64,000 nt of DNA from REEB95 sp035632055 (GCA_035632055.1 DASQHO010000054.1:42917-106916); one strand, 5' to 3'; numbered from the stretch's first letter, positions 1 through 9,190 are shown. Program-made: numbers and translations. The notes: generated by a model from the sequence alone, not told the origin.

Positions 1-2
1 GC

Positions 3-143
3 GTGCGCAGGATCGGCCGCACATATTTCCCCTATGACATGGCGCTGAAGATGTTCCTCAAACCGCTCAATTTGGCGCCGGTAATCGGGCGAGTCGTGGT
101 GCCATCGGCGGCGGCTGCGACGCGATTTCTGTTGCTGCGCTGA
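3..143 (+). CDS. 3' end of an unidentified protein, truncated by the window edge
   Basis: An open frame enters from the left edge and stops with TGA at 141-143. The 46 visible residues include a FPYDMALKMFLKPLN stretch and an alanine/valine-rich tail ending in LLLR. I do not recognise the family. The gene for a VOC protein follows 83 nt downstream on the same strand, so both could belong to one transcript. The start lies outside the window. Confidence 0.45.
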   Translation: MRRIGRTYFPYDMALKMFLKPLNLAPVIGRVVVPSAAAATRFLLLR

Positions 144-226
144 GGGTTGTCCGTTCGAGGTCGCTGATTGTACAATTCGCCGAAAACGCGCCCCAAAGGC
201 CGGAAAAGCTCGGACGGAGGAACGCG

Positions 227-739
227 ATGTCGGACCATGCGATCGCCCACGCGAAGGCCGCGCCGGCGCTCAAACTTAAATTCCTTTCGCACGGAACGCT
301 GGAATCAACCGATCTCGATTTCTCGCGGCGCTTCTACGAGGAATTTCTTGGTCTCGACGTCGTCCGCACCAGCCCGATCTCGCTGATGATCCGCTTGGGC
401 GGCGAGAACACCATCGCCGTGGTGAAGTGCAAGACCAAGCAGCCGATGAATCTGCTGGCGCATAACGGCCTCGACGTCGAAACCCAGGAAGAGGTCGATG
501 CTGCCTACAAAACGGTGGTCGAGCAAGCCGACAAGTGGAAGCTCAAGAAGATTTCGAAGCCGTTGCTCCAGCACGGCACATACAGCTTCTACTTCTGGGA
601 TTGCGACGACAATTGCTGGGAGATTCTGACAAATCCGAAGGGCGGTTATTCCTGGCTCTTTGGTCTCGGCGATCTCGAAGGCAAAGGCCACCAAGACAAG
701 AATTTTGCGCGGCCGGGCGTCAAGACATCGTTGGCATAA
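227..739 (+). CDS. VOC-family (glyoxalase / extradiol-dioxygenase fold) protein
   Basis: The 170-residue protein has the beta-alpha-beta-beta-beta pattern of the vicinal oxygen chelate superfamily. Candidate metal ligands are His22 in a SHGTLE motif near the N-terminus and Glu132 in a NCWEIL motif near the C-terminus, the usual first and last ligand positions. An FYEEFLGLDVV segment is typical of the family's first module. A GGAGG Shine-Dalgarno lies 7 nt before the ATG. Substrate is not predictable. The class II aldolase and amidohydrolase genes next door suggest a catabolic role, perhaps on a ring-cleavage or diketone intermediate. Confidence 0.85.
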   Translation: MSDHAIAHAKAAPALKLKFLSHGTLESTDLDFSRRFYEEFLGLDVVRTSPISLMIRLGGENTIAVVKCKTKQPMNLLAHNGLDVETQEEVDAAYKTVVEQADKWKLKKISKPLLQHGTYSFYFWDCDDNCWEILTNPKGGYSWLFGLGDLEGKGHQDKNFARPGVKTSLA

Positions 740-745
740 ATACGC

Positions 746-1483
746 CTAGCTGCGCCGCATGAAGGCGACGCCGGCGCGATTGCACCATCCTTCCCAGGCG
801 CGATCGAAACCCTCCGCCGGCTTACCCTTGGCCTGACGCGCCAGAATCTTGTCAAGCTCGCCTGCCGACAGAAAATTGATCGGCTTGCCGAAGCGTAGCG
901 CATCCAATTGCAGGTGCGCATTTACCTCGAGGTAGACGGCGATGTAAACCGCCTCGCGCAGCGAGCGGCCGATGACGACCGAGCCATGACCGCGCATTAG
1001 TGCAGCGGTGCCAGTGCCGACGGCGCGTGCCAAGTCGCGACCTTGCGCCATGTCACTCACTAGCATGTCAGTGTCGCCGAAGCGTTCGCGCGGTTCCCAG
1101 ATCGGTACGCGCGCGCCGATCGTTGCCGCCATATGCAGCACCGGCCTCAGCGTCTCGCCGACAATACCGAAAGGAATGGCCGACGAGCTGTGGCTGTGTA
1201 CAACGGCGTTGATTTCGGGCCGCGCTTCGTAAAGCGCACCGTGGATAAAGCGCTCGTTATACGGTCGTCGGCCGCGCGCATCGATCGCTTCGCCATCGAG
1301 TACGAACTCCATGATGTCGGCGGCCTGAATACATTCAGGTGGCCGCGCCCGTGATAGCAGATAGTGCTGCGGATTGTCGGGATGCCGCGCGCTGACATGA
1401 CCAAAGCCGTCGACCACACCTTGCGCCGCAAGGATGCGGTTGGCGGCAACCAAATCTTCGATCACGTCGTCCAAGGCGGCCAT
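746..1483 (-). CDS. class II aldolase/adducin family protein
   Basis: The 245-residue protein matches the zinc-dependent class II aldolase (fuculose-phosphate aldolase/adducin) fold. Visible metal or catalytic residues are Glu77 in YNERFIH, His96 and His98 in VVHSHSS, and His166 in MRGHG. I chose the ATG at 1483 because GGGAG lies 5 nt upstream; an ATG at 1513 and a TTG at 1519 are also in frame but lack such a site. It is a paralogue of the protein at 2646-3407, with matching order and spacing of motifs. It is transcribed divergently from the amidohydrolase at 1624. Such proteins cleave or decarboxylate hydroxy-acid intermediates; the substrate here is unknown. Confidence 0.9.
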   Translation of the reverse strand: MAALDDVIEDLVAANRILAAQGVVDGFGHVSARHPDNPQHYLLSRARPPECIQAADIMEFVLDGEAIDARGRRPYNERFIHGALYEARPEINAVVHSHSSSAIPFGIVGETLRPVLHMAATIGARVPIWEPRERFGDTDMLVSDMAQGRDLARAVGTGTAALMRGHGSVVIGRSLREAVYIAVYLEVNAHLQLDALRFGKPINFLSAGELDKILARQAKGKPAEGFDRAWEGWCNRAGVAFMRRS

Positions 1484-1623
1484 AATCGCTCCCGTCGATG
1501 GGCCGCCCATCATGGGCAAAGTGGGAACGATGTCAATTTGCGTGGCTGCATTTGGCGATTGCCTATGGACAAGATTGCGCCGCCGCCGGAATAGTAACGC
1601 GCAAACGGGGGTGTCCGCGCGCG

Positions 1624-2643
1624 ATGAAAAAGATCGACATCTTTCCGCACATCTTTCCCAAACCGTATTTCGACAGGATGGTCGAAATCGTTCCTAGCAA
1701 GGATGCAATCCGGCGCTGGACCAACATTCCAGTGCTTTACGATTTGGAAAAGCGCCTGAGGATGATGGACGACTTCGAGCAGTATCAGCAGGTGCTGACG
1801 CTATCGATGCCGGCAATCGAATATGTCGCGCCGCCCGACCAATCGCCGGCGCTGGCGCGGCTGGCAAATGACGGCATGCATGACATCTGCGCGCGGCATC
1901 CCGACCGGTTCCCGGCCTGGGTCGCATCGGTGCCGATGAACAACGTCAAGGCGGCGCTCGACGAGATTGGCCGCGCGGTCGAAAAGCTCGGCGCCAAAGG
2001 CATCCAGATTTTCACCAACGTCAACGGCCGGCCGCTGGACGACCCCGAATTTTCACCGATCTTCGAGAAAATGCATTCCTACGACTTGCCGATCTGGATG
2101 CATCCGACGCGAGGCCAGAAATTCGCCGACTATCCAACTGAGAAAAGCTCGCGCTTCGACATTTGGTGGGTCTTCGGCTGGCCCTATGAGACTTCGGCGG
2201 CGATGGCGCGGATGGTTTTTTCCGGCTTCTTCGACCGCTGGCCCAAATTGAAGATCATCACCCATCACATGGGTGCCATGGCCCCGTTTCTCGAAGCGCG
2301 CATTGGGCTCGGTCTCGATCAGCTTGGCTCGCGCGAGGGCGCCGAAGAGAGCTATCGCCAGATTGTCGTCGATATGAAGGCCAAGGGTAAACGGCCGGTC
2401 GATTATTTCCGCCAGTTTTACGCCGACACCTCAATCAACGGCTCGCGTGCGGGGATGGAGTGCGGCTTGAGTTTCTTCGGCATTGACCACTGTCTGTTCG
2501 GCACTGATTGCCCATTCGATCCCGAAGGCGGGCCACTCTTCATCCGCGAGATCATCAAGGCAACAGACGCGATGAATCTGTCGGCGGTCGACCGCGAGAA
2601 GATTTATTCAGGCAATGCGATGCGTCTGTTGCGGCTGACTTGA
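1624..2643 (+). CDS. amidohydrolase family protein (ACMSD-like, amidohydrolase_2)
   Basis: The 339-residue TIM-barrel protein resembles the amidohydrolase_2 group, which includes decarboxylases such as ACMSD and gamma-resorcylate decarboxylase. Family landmarks are the N-terminal IDIFPHIFP, WMHPTRG, the IITHHMGA histidines and the C-terminal FGTDCPFD aspartate. The usual HxH pair at the N-terminus reads F-x-H (Phe7, His9), so one metal ligand is replaced. The start is the ATG at 1624, which opens with the strand-1 motif; in-frame upstream sequence looks non-coding. The next gene starts 2 nt after its stop, implying co-transcription with the class II aldolase. Confidence 0.85.
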   Translation: MKKIDIFPHIFPKPYFDRMVEIVPSKDAIRRWTNIPVLYDLEKRLRMMDDFEQYQQVLTLSMPAIEYVAPPDQSPALARLANDGMHDICARHPDRFPAWVASVPMNNVKAALDEIGRAVEKLGAKGIQIFTNVNGRPLDDPEFSPIFEKMHSYDLPIWMHPTRGQKFADYPTEKSSRFDIWWVFGWPYETSAAMARMVFSGFFDRWPKLKIITHHMGAMAPFLEARIGLGLDQLGSREGAEESYRQIVVDMKAKGKRPVDYFRQFYADTSINGSRAGMECGLSFFGIDHCLFGTDCPFDPEGGPLFIREIIKATDAMNLSAVDREKIYSGNAMRLLRLT

Positions 2644-2645
2644 CC

Positions 2646-3407
2646 ATGACTGCCACCGGTCGCACGAAGAAATCCCCGCGGCTGCCGACCGCCGGCTGCG
2701 ATCTCATCGACGCGCTCGTTATCGCTAACCGAATCCTGTTCGATTACGACGTGGTCGATGCCTTCGGCCATATCAGCGTGCGTCACGACCGCGACCCGAC
2801 GAATTTCCTGATGTCGCGACACTTGGCGCCCGGCCTGGTGACGGCAAAAGATATCGTCACCTTCGATCTCGAGGCCAATGCGGTGGCCAATCCGGCGAAG
2901 CGTTATTACAGCGAGCGCTTCATTCACAGCGAAATTTACAAGCGCAGACTTGACGTGGTCGCGATCGTGCATTGCCACGCCCCGTCGCTGATTCCATTCG
3001 GCGCGACGCGGACGAAGCTGCGGCCAATTTACCACATGAGCGCTTTTCTCGGTGCCGGCACGCCGGTATTCGACATTCGCGACGCGGCGGGCATGACCGA
3101 CATGCTGATTCGTACGCCGGCGCTCGGTGCGGCTCTGGCCGAAACGTTGGCTGATAAGCCGTTGGTGCTGATGCGCGGCCACGGCGCAACGATAGTCGGC
3201 AACGGCATTTCACAAGTCGTCTACCGCGCGATCTATGCGCGGTTGAACGCGTCATTGCAGATGGACTCGCTCAAGCTTGGCACACCAATCTACTTGGCAC
3301 GCGAAGAGGCAGAGAAAGCCGCCGCCTCGATGGATGGTTCGCTCGAACGCGCCTGGAATCTGTGGGTTGACGCGGCGCAGGCGAAGATGAAAAACCGCCG
3401 GGCCTGA
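2646..3407 (+). CDS. class II aldolase/adducin family protein, second copy
   Basis: The 253-residue protein is a paralogue of the one encoded at 746-1483. It keeps the zinc-site pattern: Glu90 in YYSERFIH, His109 and His111 in IVHCHAPS, and the MRGHG motif. The ATG at 2646 sits 2 nt after the stop of the amidohydrolase gene, so the two are almost certainly one operon and may act on consecutive intermediates. The final codons overlap the T-rich side of a terminator hairpin that serves the convergent gene at 3428. Substrate is unknown. Confidence 0.88.
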   Translation: MTATGRTKKSPRLPTAGCDLIDALVIANRILFDYDVVDAFGHISVRHDRDPTNFLMSRHLAPGLVTAKDIVTFDLEANAVANPAKRYYSERFIHSEIYKRRLDVVAIVHCHAPSLIPFGATRTKLRPIYHMSAFLGAGTPVFDIRDAAGMTDMLIRTPALGAALAETLADKPLVLMRGHGATIVGNGISQVVYRAIYARLNASLQMDSLKLGTPIYLAREEAEKAAASMDGSLERAWNLWVDAAQAKMKNRRA

Positions 3408-3420
3408 AATGACCCGGCGG
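3389..3420 (-). terminator. rho-independent terminator for the gene at 3428-3730
   Basis: A perfect 8-bp stem (CCGCCGGG at 3395-3402, CCCGGCGG at 3413-3420) with a 10-nt loop is followed on the minus strand by a run of five T. It lies just beyond the stop of the minus-strand gene and overlaps the last codons of the aldolase gene on the other strand. Confidence 0.8.
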
Positions 3421-3427
3421 CGGCGCG

Positions 3428-3730
3428 TCAGTCGCCTTCCTGCATAACCTGGCCGGCCGGCGACAGAACGACGAATACTTGGCTGCCGCCCTTCATGGCG
3501 GTGGCGTGCCAATAATTGTCGCAGCCTTTCCGCAGGTCTTGGACCATTGTATAGCCCGCAGCCTCCATCTTTTTCTTGGCCTGCGGCAACGTCGAACCGT
3601 CGATTTTATCCTCGGGCGCACAATTGTTGCGCACCTGCGACTGCGCCATGGCGGGCAGCACGGAAGGTGCGGCCGTGATAATCGCCGCGCCGGCGGCAAG
3701 AACGATGAAGCGGTGTTTGAGGGTCATCAT
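3428..3730 (-). CDS. small exported PepSY-like protein
   Basis: The 100-residue product begins with a basic start and a hydrophobic stretch ending in PAMAQS, a signal peptide with probable cleavage after AMA. The mature part (about 70 residues) has a LPQAKKKMEAAGYTMVQDL segment and a VFVVLSPAGQVMQEGD end, resembling the PepSY_2 fold (helix followed by a beta hairpin). Function is unknown; such domains often bind or inhibit periplasmic partners. AAGG lies 5 nt before the ATG at 3730; a second ATG is the next codon. It is monocistronic with its own terminator. Confidence 0.8.
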   Translation of the reverse strand: MMTLKHRFIVLAAGAAIITAAPSVLPAMAQSQVRNNCAPEDKIDGSTLPQAKKKMEAAGYTMVQDLRKGCDNYWHATAMKGGSQVFVVLSPAGQVMQEGD

Positions 3731-4237
3731 ATGAGCCTTTCGAAATATGAGAGGTGGTTGGATTACGACCGCGAATTGCGGCAGGATTCGGGAAGGGATT
3801 TTAGCGGTTTAGCGCCGTGGAATCACATCGTCACAGCTAAGTTACACGCTGAATTGGTGGATTAAATTTTTGCGACCGATGGCTTTAGCGAGAACAGAGC
3901 GAGCGGTCGTATGACGCGCGAGCCCCGCCAGGGAGCCTGCGGCCGCAGGGACGATAGCGGGGCTCATTGGGTGGCTTGAAGCTCACCGCCCGACCACAAG
4001 GTCGAGCCTTCATCTGGGCGTTGATCCGACTGATCAGGTGGAGTCATGCAGTTTGAGCATCCTCCATCGTGGTTACGCCATCTCCAAGGCTAATCCCTCT
4101 GACGCAATCGTCAACGGGCGAAATATGAAATCGTCGGCAATTTTCTGTCCAAGTTGCACGCGTTGCTCGGCGCGACTACGGTTTGTCGAACGCGCTCGCA
4201 ATCCGGCTGTCAGCACCGGAGCCCGCGGGGAGGGATC
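3731..4237. other. 507-bp intergenic region with nested inverted repeats
   Basis: No convincing gene was seen. The middle holds a 9-bp stem (GAGCCCCGC at 3920-3928, GCGGGGCTC at 3957-3965) enclosing a perfect 14-bp palindrome, CCTGCGGCCGCAGG, at 3936-3949. Sequence around 3970-3990 (GGTGGCTTGAAGCTCACC) can also fold. The region might encode a structured RNA or be a decayed mobile-element remnant. Short open frames across 4038-4237 look like chance. Confidence 0.4.
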
Positions 4238-5863
4238 ATGATCGAGGAAAAAGACGTCCGCGTCGCCATGCGCGACGGCGTCAAGATCGCCTTGCGCATC
4301 TACCGGCCGGAAGGCAGCGGACGGTTTCCGGCGCTGTTTGCCGCTTCGCCTTACCGTTACGACAACAATGAACTGCCGGCGCAGCCGATGTTCCTGTGGC
4401 GCGAAACCGGACCCGTCGAATGGTATGTCAGCCAGGGCTATGCCTATGTTCATGCCGATGTGCGCGGTTCCGGTTTTTCCGACGGAGTCTATCGGTTCCT
4501 CGACCGCGAGGAGCAGAAGGATCTTTACGAGTTGATCGAATGGATTGGGACGCAAAGCTGGTGCAACGGCAAGGTCGGCGGCATCGGCCAATCGTACTAT
4601 GCGATGACGCAATGGTTTATGGGCATCGAGAATCCGCCGCATCTCGCCTGTCTCGGCCTCTATGACGGGCTCAACGATCCCTATCGCTATATGGGCTATC
4701 CCGGCGGCATCGAAGGCAATTTTCTGCCTTATTGGTTCAATGCCAGCGTCCGCGTCGCCAATCTCTATCCGGCAAACAAGCAGCATCCGCGGCAGATGGC
4801 GTACGACATGCTGTTGGATGTGCAGAAGCATCCGCTTTACGACGATTATTGGAGGGAGCGCGCGGCAGTCGAGCGGCTCGATCAGATTAAGGTGCCGCTG
4901 TTCTCGATCGGTGTCTGGTCGAAGCAGGATCTGCATCTTGATGGCAATATCCGAGGCTTCCACGCAGCCAAAGGGCCGAAGAAGCTTGCCATCACCGGCA
5001 CGCCGACTGCGTTTTCGTCGGCGACCGATTTCGCCGGCGTCGAGTTCCACAAAAAGTATCTGCTGCCGTTTTACGACATGTATTTGAAGGGCGCGAAAAC
5101 CGGATTCGCCGCGCGGCCGAATGTCGAATACGTGTTGAAGAATTCGACCGTCACGCGGAGCTTCGAGACTTGGCCGCCGCCCGGTGTGCACCCGCGCTGC
5201 TTCTATCTTGCGCCCGGACCTTCGGGCAGCGTGGCTTCGCTCAATGATGGTGCGCTGGCCGACGCGGCGCCGAAGGATGGCGGTGGCACGACCTATTCCT
5301 ATCCCAATCCGAAATGGGTGGTCGGCACGGTGGTGTTCGAGCCGACTGGTCCTGATCCGGCGCGCGGTGTGCTCACCTTCACCAGCGCGCCGCTCGCGTC
5401 GGATATCGAAATCGCCGGCCATGGCAAGGTCGTATTGCACGCCTCGACAACGCGCGACGACATCGATTTTTGCATCAAGATATCTGAGCAGTTCGCGCAA
5501 GACGCCGATGAGCGCGCCAAGGGCTCCCAGCCGCGCTACGCGATCGTTACCAAAGGCTGGCTCAGGGCCTCACACATGGATCGTGATGCCACGCGCGGCA
5601 GCGAGTTATGTCCGTGGTACACGCATGCAAAGGAGACCAAGCTTAAACCCGGCAAGGTCTATGCGATCGAGGTGCCGTTGGAGCCGATCGCGCATATATT
5701 CAAGGCCGGCAGCCGCATCCGGCTCGAGATCGCGCCCGGCGACTCAATGATCACCGACGGCCTGTTCGCGCACATCTATCGGCCGGACAAGATTGGCAGT
5801 GACACCATCTGGCACGACGCAGTGCATCCCTCAGCTCTGGTTCTGCCGGCGTTGCGCGGTTAA
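4238..5863 (+). CDS. CocE/NonD family alpha/beta hydrolase
   Basis: The 541-residue protein has the X-Pro dipeptidyl-peptidase-like alpha/beta core followed by the C-terminal jelly-roll domain seen in cocaine esterase CocE and alpha-amino-acid ester hydrolases. The N-terminus MRDGVKIALRIYRPEG and the ADVRGSGFSDG segment are typical. The nucleophile lies in GIGQSYYA (about residue 117). Near the C-terminus are RLEIAPGDS and the LEPIAHIFKAGSRIR block typical of the jelly roll. The ATG at 4238 is preceded by a GGGGAGGG site. No signal peptide was seen, so it is probably cytoplasmic. The ester or amide substrate is unknown. Confidence 0.88.
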   Translation: MIEEKDVRVAMRDGVKIALRIYRPEGSGRFPALFAASPYRYDNNELPAQPMFLWRETGPVEWYVSQGYAYVHADVRGSGFSDGVYRFLDREEQKDLYELIEWIGTQSWCNGKVGGIGQSYYAMTQWFMGIENPPHLACLGLYDGLNDPYRYMGYPGGIEGNFLPYWFNASVRVANLYPANKQHPRQMAYDMLLDVQKHPLYDDYWRERAAVERLDQIKVPLFSIGVWSKQDLHLDGNIRGFHAAKGPKKLAITGTPTAFSSATDFAGVEFHKKYLLPFYDMYLKGAKTGFAARPNVEYVLKNSTVTRSFETWPPPGVHPRCFYLAPGPSGSVASLNDGALADAAPKDGGGTTYSYPNPKWVVGTVVFEPTGPDPARGVLTFTSAPLASDIEIAGHGKVVLHASTTRDDIDFCIKISEQFAQDADERAKGSQPRYAIVTKGWLRASHMDRDATRGSELCPWYTHAKETKLKPGKVYAIEVPLEPIAHIFKAGSRIRLEIAPGDSMITDGLFAHIYRPDKIGSDTIWHDAVHPSALVLPALRG

Positions 5864-5895
5864 TTCGAGCGCGTCGTTCGTCGACGGCGCGGCCG

Positions 5896-6909
5896 TCAGT
5901 GGTAGCCGATATCGGAGCGCACCTTGCCGCGGAAGACCCAATACGACCAGGCGGTGTACATCAGAATCACCGGCAGCAGGAACAGCGTGCCGACGAGTAG
6001 AAAGGCCTGCGTGCTCGGTGACGATGCGGCCTGCCACAAGGTGAATTTGTAGGGCACGATCATCGGCCACAAGCTGATGGCGATCCCGATATAGGACATG
6101 AGGAACAGGCCGACGGCGCCGATGAACGCCGCCGCTTCGGAACGATTATTGAGCGCGCGCCATTCCCACAACGCCACGAAAGCGGTGACGATCGGTACTG
6201 GTGAAAGAAGCGCGATATTCGGCCAAGCGAACCAGCGGTGGGCGATCTGCGGTTCCACAAGCGGGGTCCATAGGCTGACAACCGCTACAGCAAAAAACAC
6301 GCCGACAAAACAGTAACGGCCGAGACGGCGCGCCCAATGCTGCAGGGCGCCCTCGGTCTTCATGATGAGCCAACCGGCGCCGAGCAGGCCATAGCCGAAC
6401 AGCAACGCCAAGCCGATGAAGATCGAGAATGGCGTGAAGCAGTCCAGCGCACTGCCGCTGAATTGCCGGCCGTCGACCTGGAAGCCTTGGATGAACGCGC
6501 CGAGTACGACGCCCTGCGCAAAGGTTGCAACCGCCGAGCCATAGCAAAAGGCGTGATCCCAGAGGGTGCGGTGCTCAACGTCGCGATAATGGAACTCAAA
6601 TGCGACACCACGGAAGATGAGGGCTAACAGCATCACCAGAATCGGGAAATAGACTGCTGGCAGGATGATGGCAAAGGCGAGTGGAAATGCCGCCATCAGG
6701 CCAACGCTGCCGAGCACAAGCCACGTCTCGTTGCCGTCCCAGACCGGCGCGATCGAGTTCATGGCGAGGTTGCGCGCTATGCGATCGGGCGCGAAGCCGT
6801 AGAGGATACCGACGCCGAGATCGAAGCCGTCGAACAGCACGTAATAAAAGACGCCGAAGCCGAGGATCAATGTCCATAACGGGACGAAATCGAATGGCAG
6901 CACCGTCAT
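5896..6909 (-). CDS. cydB: cytochrome bd-type quinol oxidase subunit II
   Basis: The 337-residue membrane protein is subunit II of a bd-type ubiquinol oxidase. It starts MTVLPFDFVPLW, then the family's FGVFYYVLFDGFDLGVGIL helix and IAPVWDGNETWLVLG, and has about eight membrane segments. Its ATG overlaps the cydA stop (ATGA, 6906-6909), so translation is probably coupled. Longer upstream reading in this frame runs through cydA and is not used. No cydX-type small subunit is visible between its stop and the convergent gene ending at 5863, and no cydDC genes are in the window. Confidence 0.95.
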   Translation of the reverse strand: MTVLPFDFVPLWTLILGFGVFYYVLFDGFDLGVGILYGFAPDRIARNLAMNSIAPVWDGNETWLVLGSVGLMAAFPLAFAIILPAVYFPILVMLLALIFRGVAFEFHYRDVEHRTLWDHAFCYGSAVATFAQGVVLGAFIQGFQVDGRQFSGSALDCFTPFSIFIGLALLFGYGLLGAGWLIMKTEGALQHWARRLGRYCFVGVFFAVAVVSLWTPLVEPQIAHRWFAWPNIALLSPVPIVTAFVALWEWRALNNRSEAAAFIGAVGLFLMSYIGIAISLWPMIVPYKFTLWQAASSPSTQAFLLVGTLFLLPVILMYTAWSYWVFRGKVRSDIGYH

Positions 6910-8312
6910 GGTGTGTCCTCCGCGTCGGCAACTGGCAGGGCACGAATCGGTCCTTCCGGTCGGCCGCTGGCGATTGGCTCGCTTGGCACTTCGGCCGGTC
7001 CCCGTCGTATGACGCGCGCCATCATCATCAGGCCGACCGGATAGATCAGCAGATAGACCAGAACGTAGCCCGCGAGCGAGAGCACGACGTCGGCGCCGGT
7101 CAGTGCCGGTGTTACAGAATCGGCGGTGCGCAGGAGGCCATAGACGGTCCATGGTTGCCGTCCGACCTCGGTCGTGGTCCAGCCGGCGATGACGGCGATG
7201 AAGCCGGCTGGCGAGGCAAGCTCGCAAAGGCCCAGGAACCAAGCAGCATGCAGCCGATCACGCGCTCTAAGCCACCAGCTCGTGGCGACCAAGGCCAACA
7301 TCAGCAGCCCAATGCCGACCATGACACGAAAGGCAAAGAATGGGATCGCCACCGGAGGCCACTGATCGCGCGGCCAGTTCGTGAGGCCGCGAACGACGCC
7401 GTTAAGGTCGTGCGTCAGGATCAGGCTGCCAAGATCGGGAATCTCGATCGTGTCGCGGTTGGTTGCGTTCGTCTGGTCTGGAATTGCGAATAAGATTAGG
7501 GGCATGTGGCTTTGCGTATCCCAGTCGCCTTCCATCGCCGCAACCTTGGCCGGCTGATATGCGAGCGTGTTGAGCCCATGCTGATCGCCGAGGACGATCT
7601 GCAGCGGCACCAGCACGGTCAAGAGCCACAGGGTCATCGATAGCATGACGCGGCTTTCCTCGACAAAGCGGCCGCGCCGCAAATAGTAGGCAGCGACGCC
7701 GATGACGACAAATCCGGTGGTGACATAAAAGCCAACAACAGTATGTGCAAAGCGATATGGGAAGGATGGATTGAAGATGATCCGCAGCCAGTCGGCTGGA
7801 AAGAACCGCCCGTCGATCACGACGTAACCCGACGGCGTCTGCATCCAGCTGTTGGCGGCAAGAATCCAGAACGCCGAGAACAAAGTCCCCACGGCAACCA
7901 TGAGCGCCGCTACGAAATGCGCCCACCGCGGCACCAGCTTGCGGCCGAACAGCAGCACGCCGAGGAACGCTGATTCGAGGAAAAACGCCATGATACCTTC
8001 GTAGGCGAAAAGCGGAGATAGCACGTTCGCCGTGACGTCGGCGTAACGGCTCCAGTTGGTGCCGATTTGGAACGGCATGACAACGCCCGAAACGACGCCC
8101 ATGCCGAAGGCAATCGCGAAAATGCGAATCCAAAAAGTTGAGAGACGGAGATAAACGTCACGGCCCGTTGCGAGATGCAAGCCTTCGAGCAATGCGATGA
8201 ACGAAGCAGTGCCGATGGTGAAAGCGGGCAGCAGGATGTGCCAGGCGATGACCCAGGCGAATTGAAGCCGCGAAAGCAACAGCGGGCTAAGCGCCGCCAC
8301 GGTTGTTGACAT
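6906..8312 (-). CDS. cydA: cytochrome bd-type quinol oxidase subunit I, short Q-loop (CIO type)
   Basis: The 468-residue protein carries the haems and the quinol site of a bd oxidase. The N-terminal SRLQFAWVIAWHILLPAF supplies the haem b595 histidine (about His25), FAHTVVGFYVTTGF the second histidine, and EVGRQPWTVYGLLRT the conserved GRQPW. The length is nearer the 440-480 residues of cyanide-insensitive, short-Q-loop oxidases than the roughly 520 of E. coli CydA. I chose the ATG at 8312 because GGAG lies 6 nt before it; the ATG at 8324 adds four residues. It is co-transcribed with cydB. Confidence 0.94.
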   Translation of the reverse strand: MSTTVAALSPLLLSRLQFAWVIAWHILLPAFTIGTASFIALLEGLHLATGRDVYLRLSTFWIRIFAIAFGMGVVSGVVMPFQIGTNWSRYADVTANVLSPLFAYEGIMAFFLESAFLGVLLFGRKLVPRWAHFVAALMVAVGTLFSAFWILAANSWMQTPSGYVVIDGRFFPADWLRIIFNPSFPYRFAHTVVGFYVTTGFVVIGVAAYYLRRGRFVEESRVMLSMTLWLLTVLVPLQIVLGDQHGLNTLAYQPAKVAAMEGDWDTQSHMPLILFAIPDQTNATNRDTIEIPDLGSLILTHDLNGVVRGLTNWPRDQWPPVAIPFFAFRVMVGIGLLMLALVATSWWLRARDRLHAAWFLGLCELASPAGFIAVIAGWTTTEVGRQPWTVYGLLRTADSVTPALTGADVVLSLAGYVLVYLLIYPVGLMMMARVIRRGPAEVPSEPIASGRPEGPIRALPVADAEDTP

Positions 8313-8533
8313 CGAAGACTCCATCCTCGCGTCGTTGCGACTGGCTCAGAATACTAAACCATTTTCGATGGTCGGGTTCTGCACACGATGTCGCGCAACT
8401 CTGCGGGTATTGGTCATGGCATGGGGGCCTAATCGAGCCGGAACCCGTGGTTGTGTCCGATGGCGGTCTCGACCCATGGAATACCGAGAAGGCCGTGTGT
8501 TTGTGTCCGGTATGTTGAAGGGGGAACTGGTCG

Positions 8534-9190
8534 ATGGCTCTGTTCGAATCACTGTTGTTGGCCGCACTTTTGGCGCTCGGCGCGGGTTTTGTCGACGCCT
8601 ATGGCTATATCGGTCTCGGCCACGTGTTTGTCGCCAACATGACTGGCACGACCGTCTTGCTGGGAGTAGCGGCAGCGCATGGCGACGGTAGCCTGTCGGC
8701 GCATTACATCCTGACGGTTGGTGCCTTCGCGGCGGGCGCTGTGATTGGTGCGTTGCTGAAACGCTTCAGCGGTCGCGGCTCGCTGCCGTTGGTCCTCGGC
8801 GGGGTGGTGCTGGCTGCTCTGGTAGTTGCATCGCCGTCGTAGGTCGCGGCACTGATCGTGCTTGCGGGGCGGTGATGGGCCGGCAATGTTCGGCTGTCGC
8901 GCGGGGTCGGTCGATCGGCCTGCAAACTGTCGTAATTACCGCCGCCATTGTGCGCCTCGCTGAGGGCATGGTGACGACCGTCCTCGGCGGCGGCCGGGCT
9001 GAGCCGCACGTGCACGAGGCTAATGTCCATCACGCGCTCACCTGGAGCGGGTATCTCAGGCGCCGGCGCTGGCAGTCTCGCCCTCGAACGGCTCGGTGTG
9101 CCGCTGCTGCCGCCGGCCTGCGCCATGCTGTCGGTGGCCCTACCGCTCGTGCTGATTGAGGCGCGCGCGCCGAAGGCGCAGAAATCATAG
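8534..9190 (+). pseudogene. decayed DUF1275 (YoaK-like) membrane protein gene
   Basis: The first 102 codons read as the N-terminal half of a DUF1275 protein (GFVDAYGYIGLGHVFVANMTG, then hydrophobic segments), but TAG at 8840-8842 and TGA at 8873-8875 interrupt the frame. Family-like sequence continues in another frame at about 8925-8985 (QTVVI...AEGMVTTVLGG). It returns to the original frame at about 9050-9190, where a hydrophobic tail (LGVPLLPPACAML) ends at TAG 9188-9190. A full-length member would be about 220 residues, which fits the total span. At least one stop and compensating frameshifts make it non-functional. Confidence 0.65.

Noticed and set aside
4073..5500. 475-codon minus-strand frame opposite the CocE-type gene
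   Set aside because: Antisense shadow of a gene with clear alpha/beta-hydrolase features.
8872..9159. 95-codon frame as a separate gene
   Set aside because: Its middle part continues the DUF1275 pattern and the rest is random-looking; it is part of the pseudogene.
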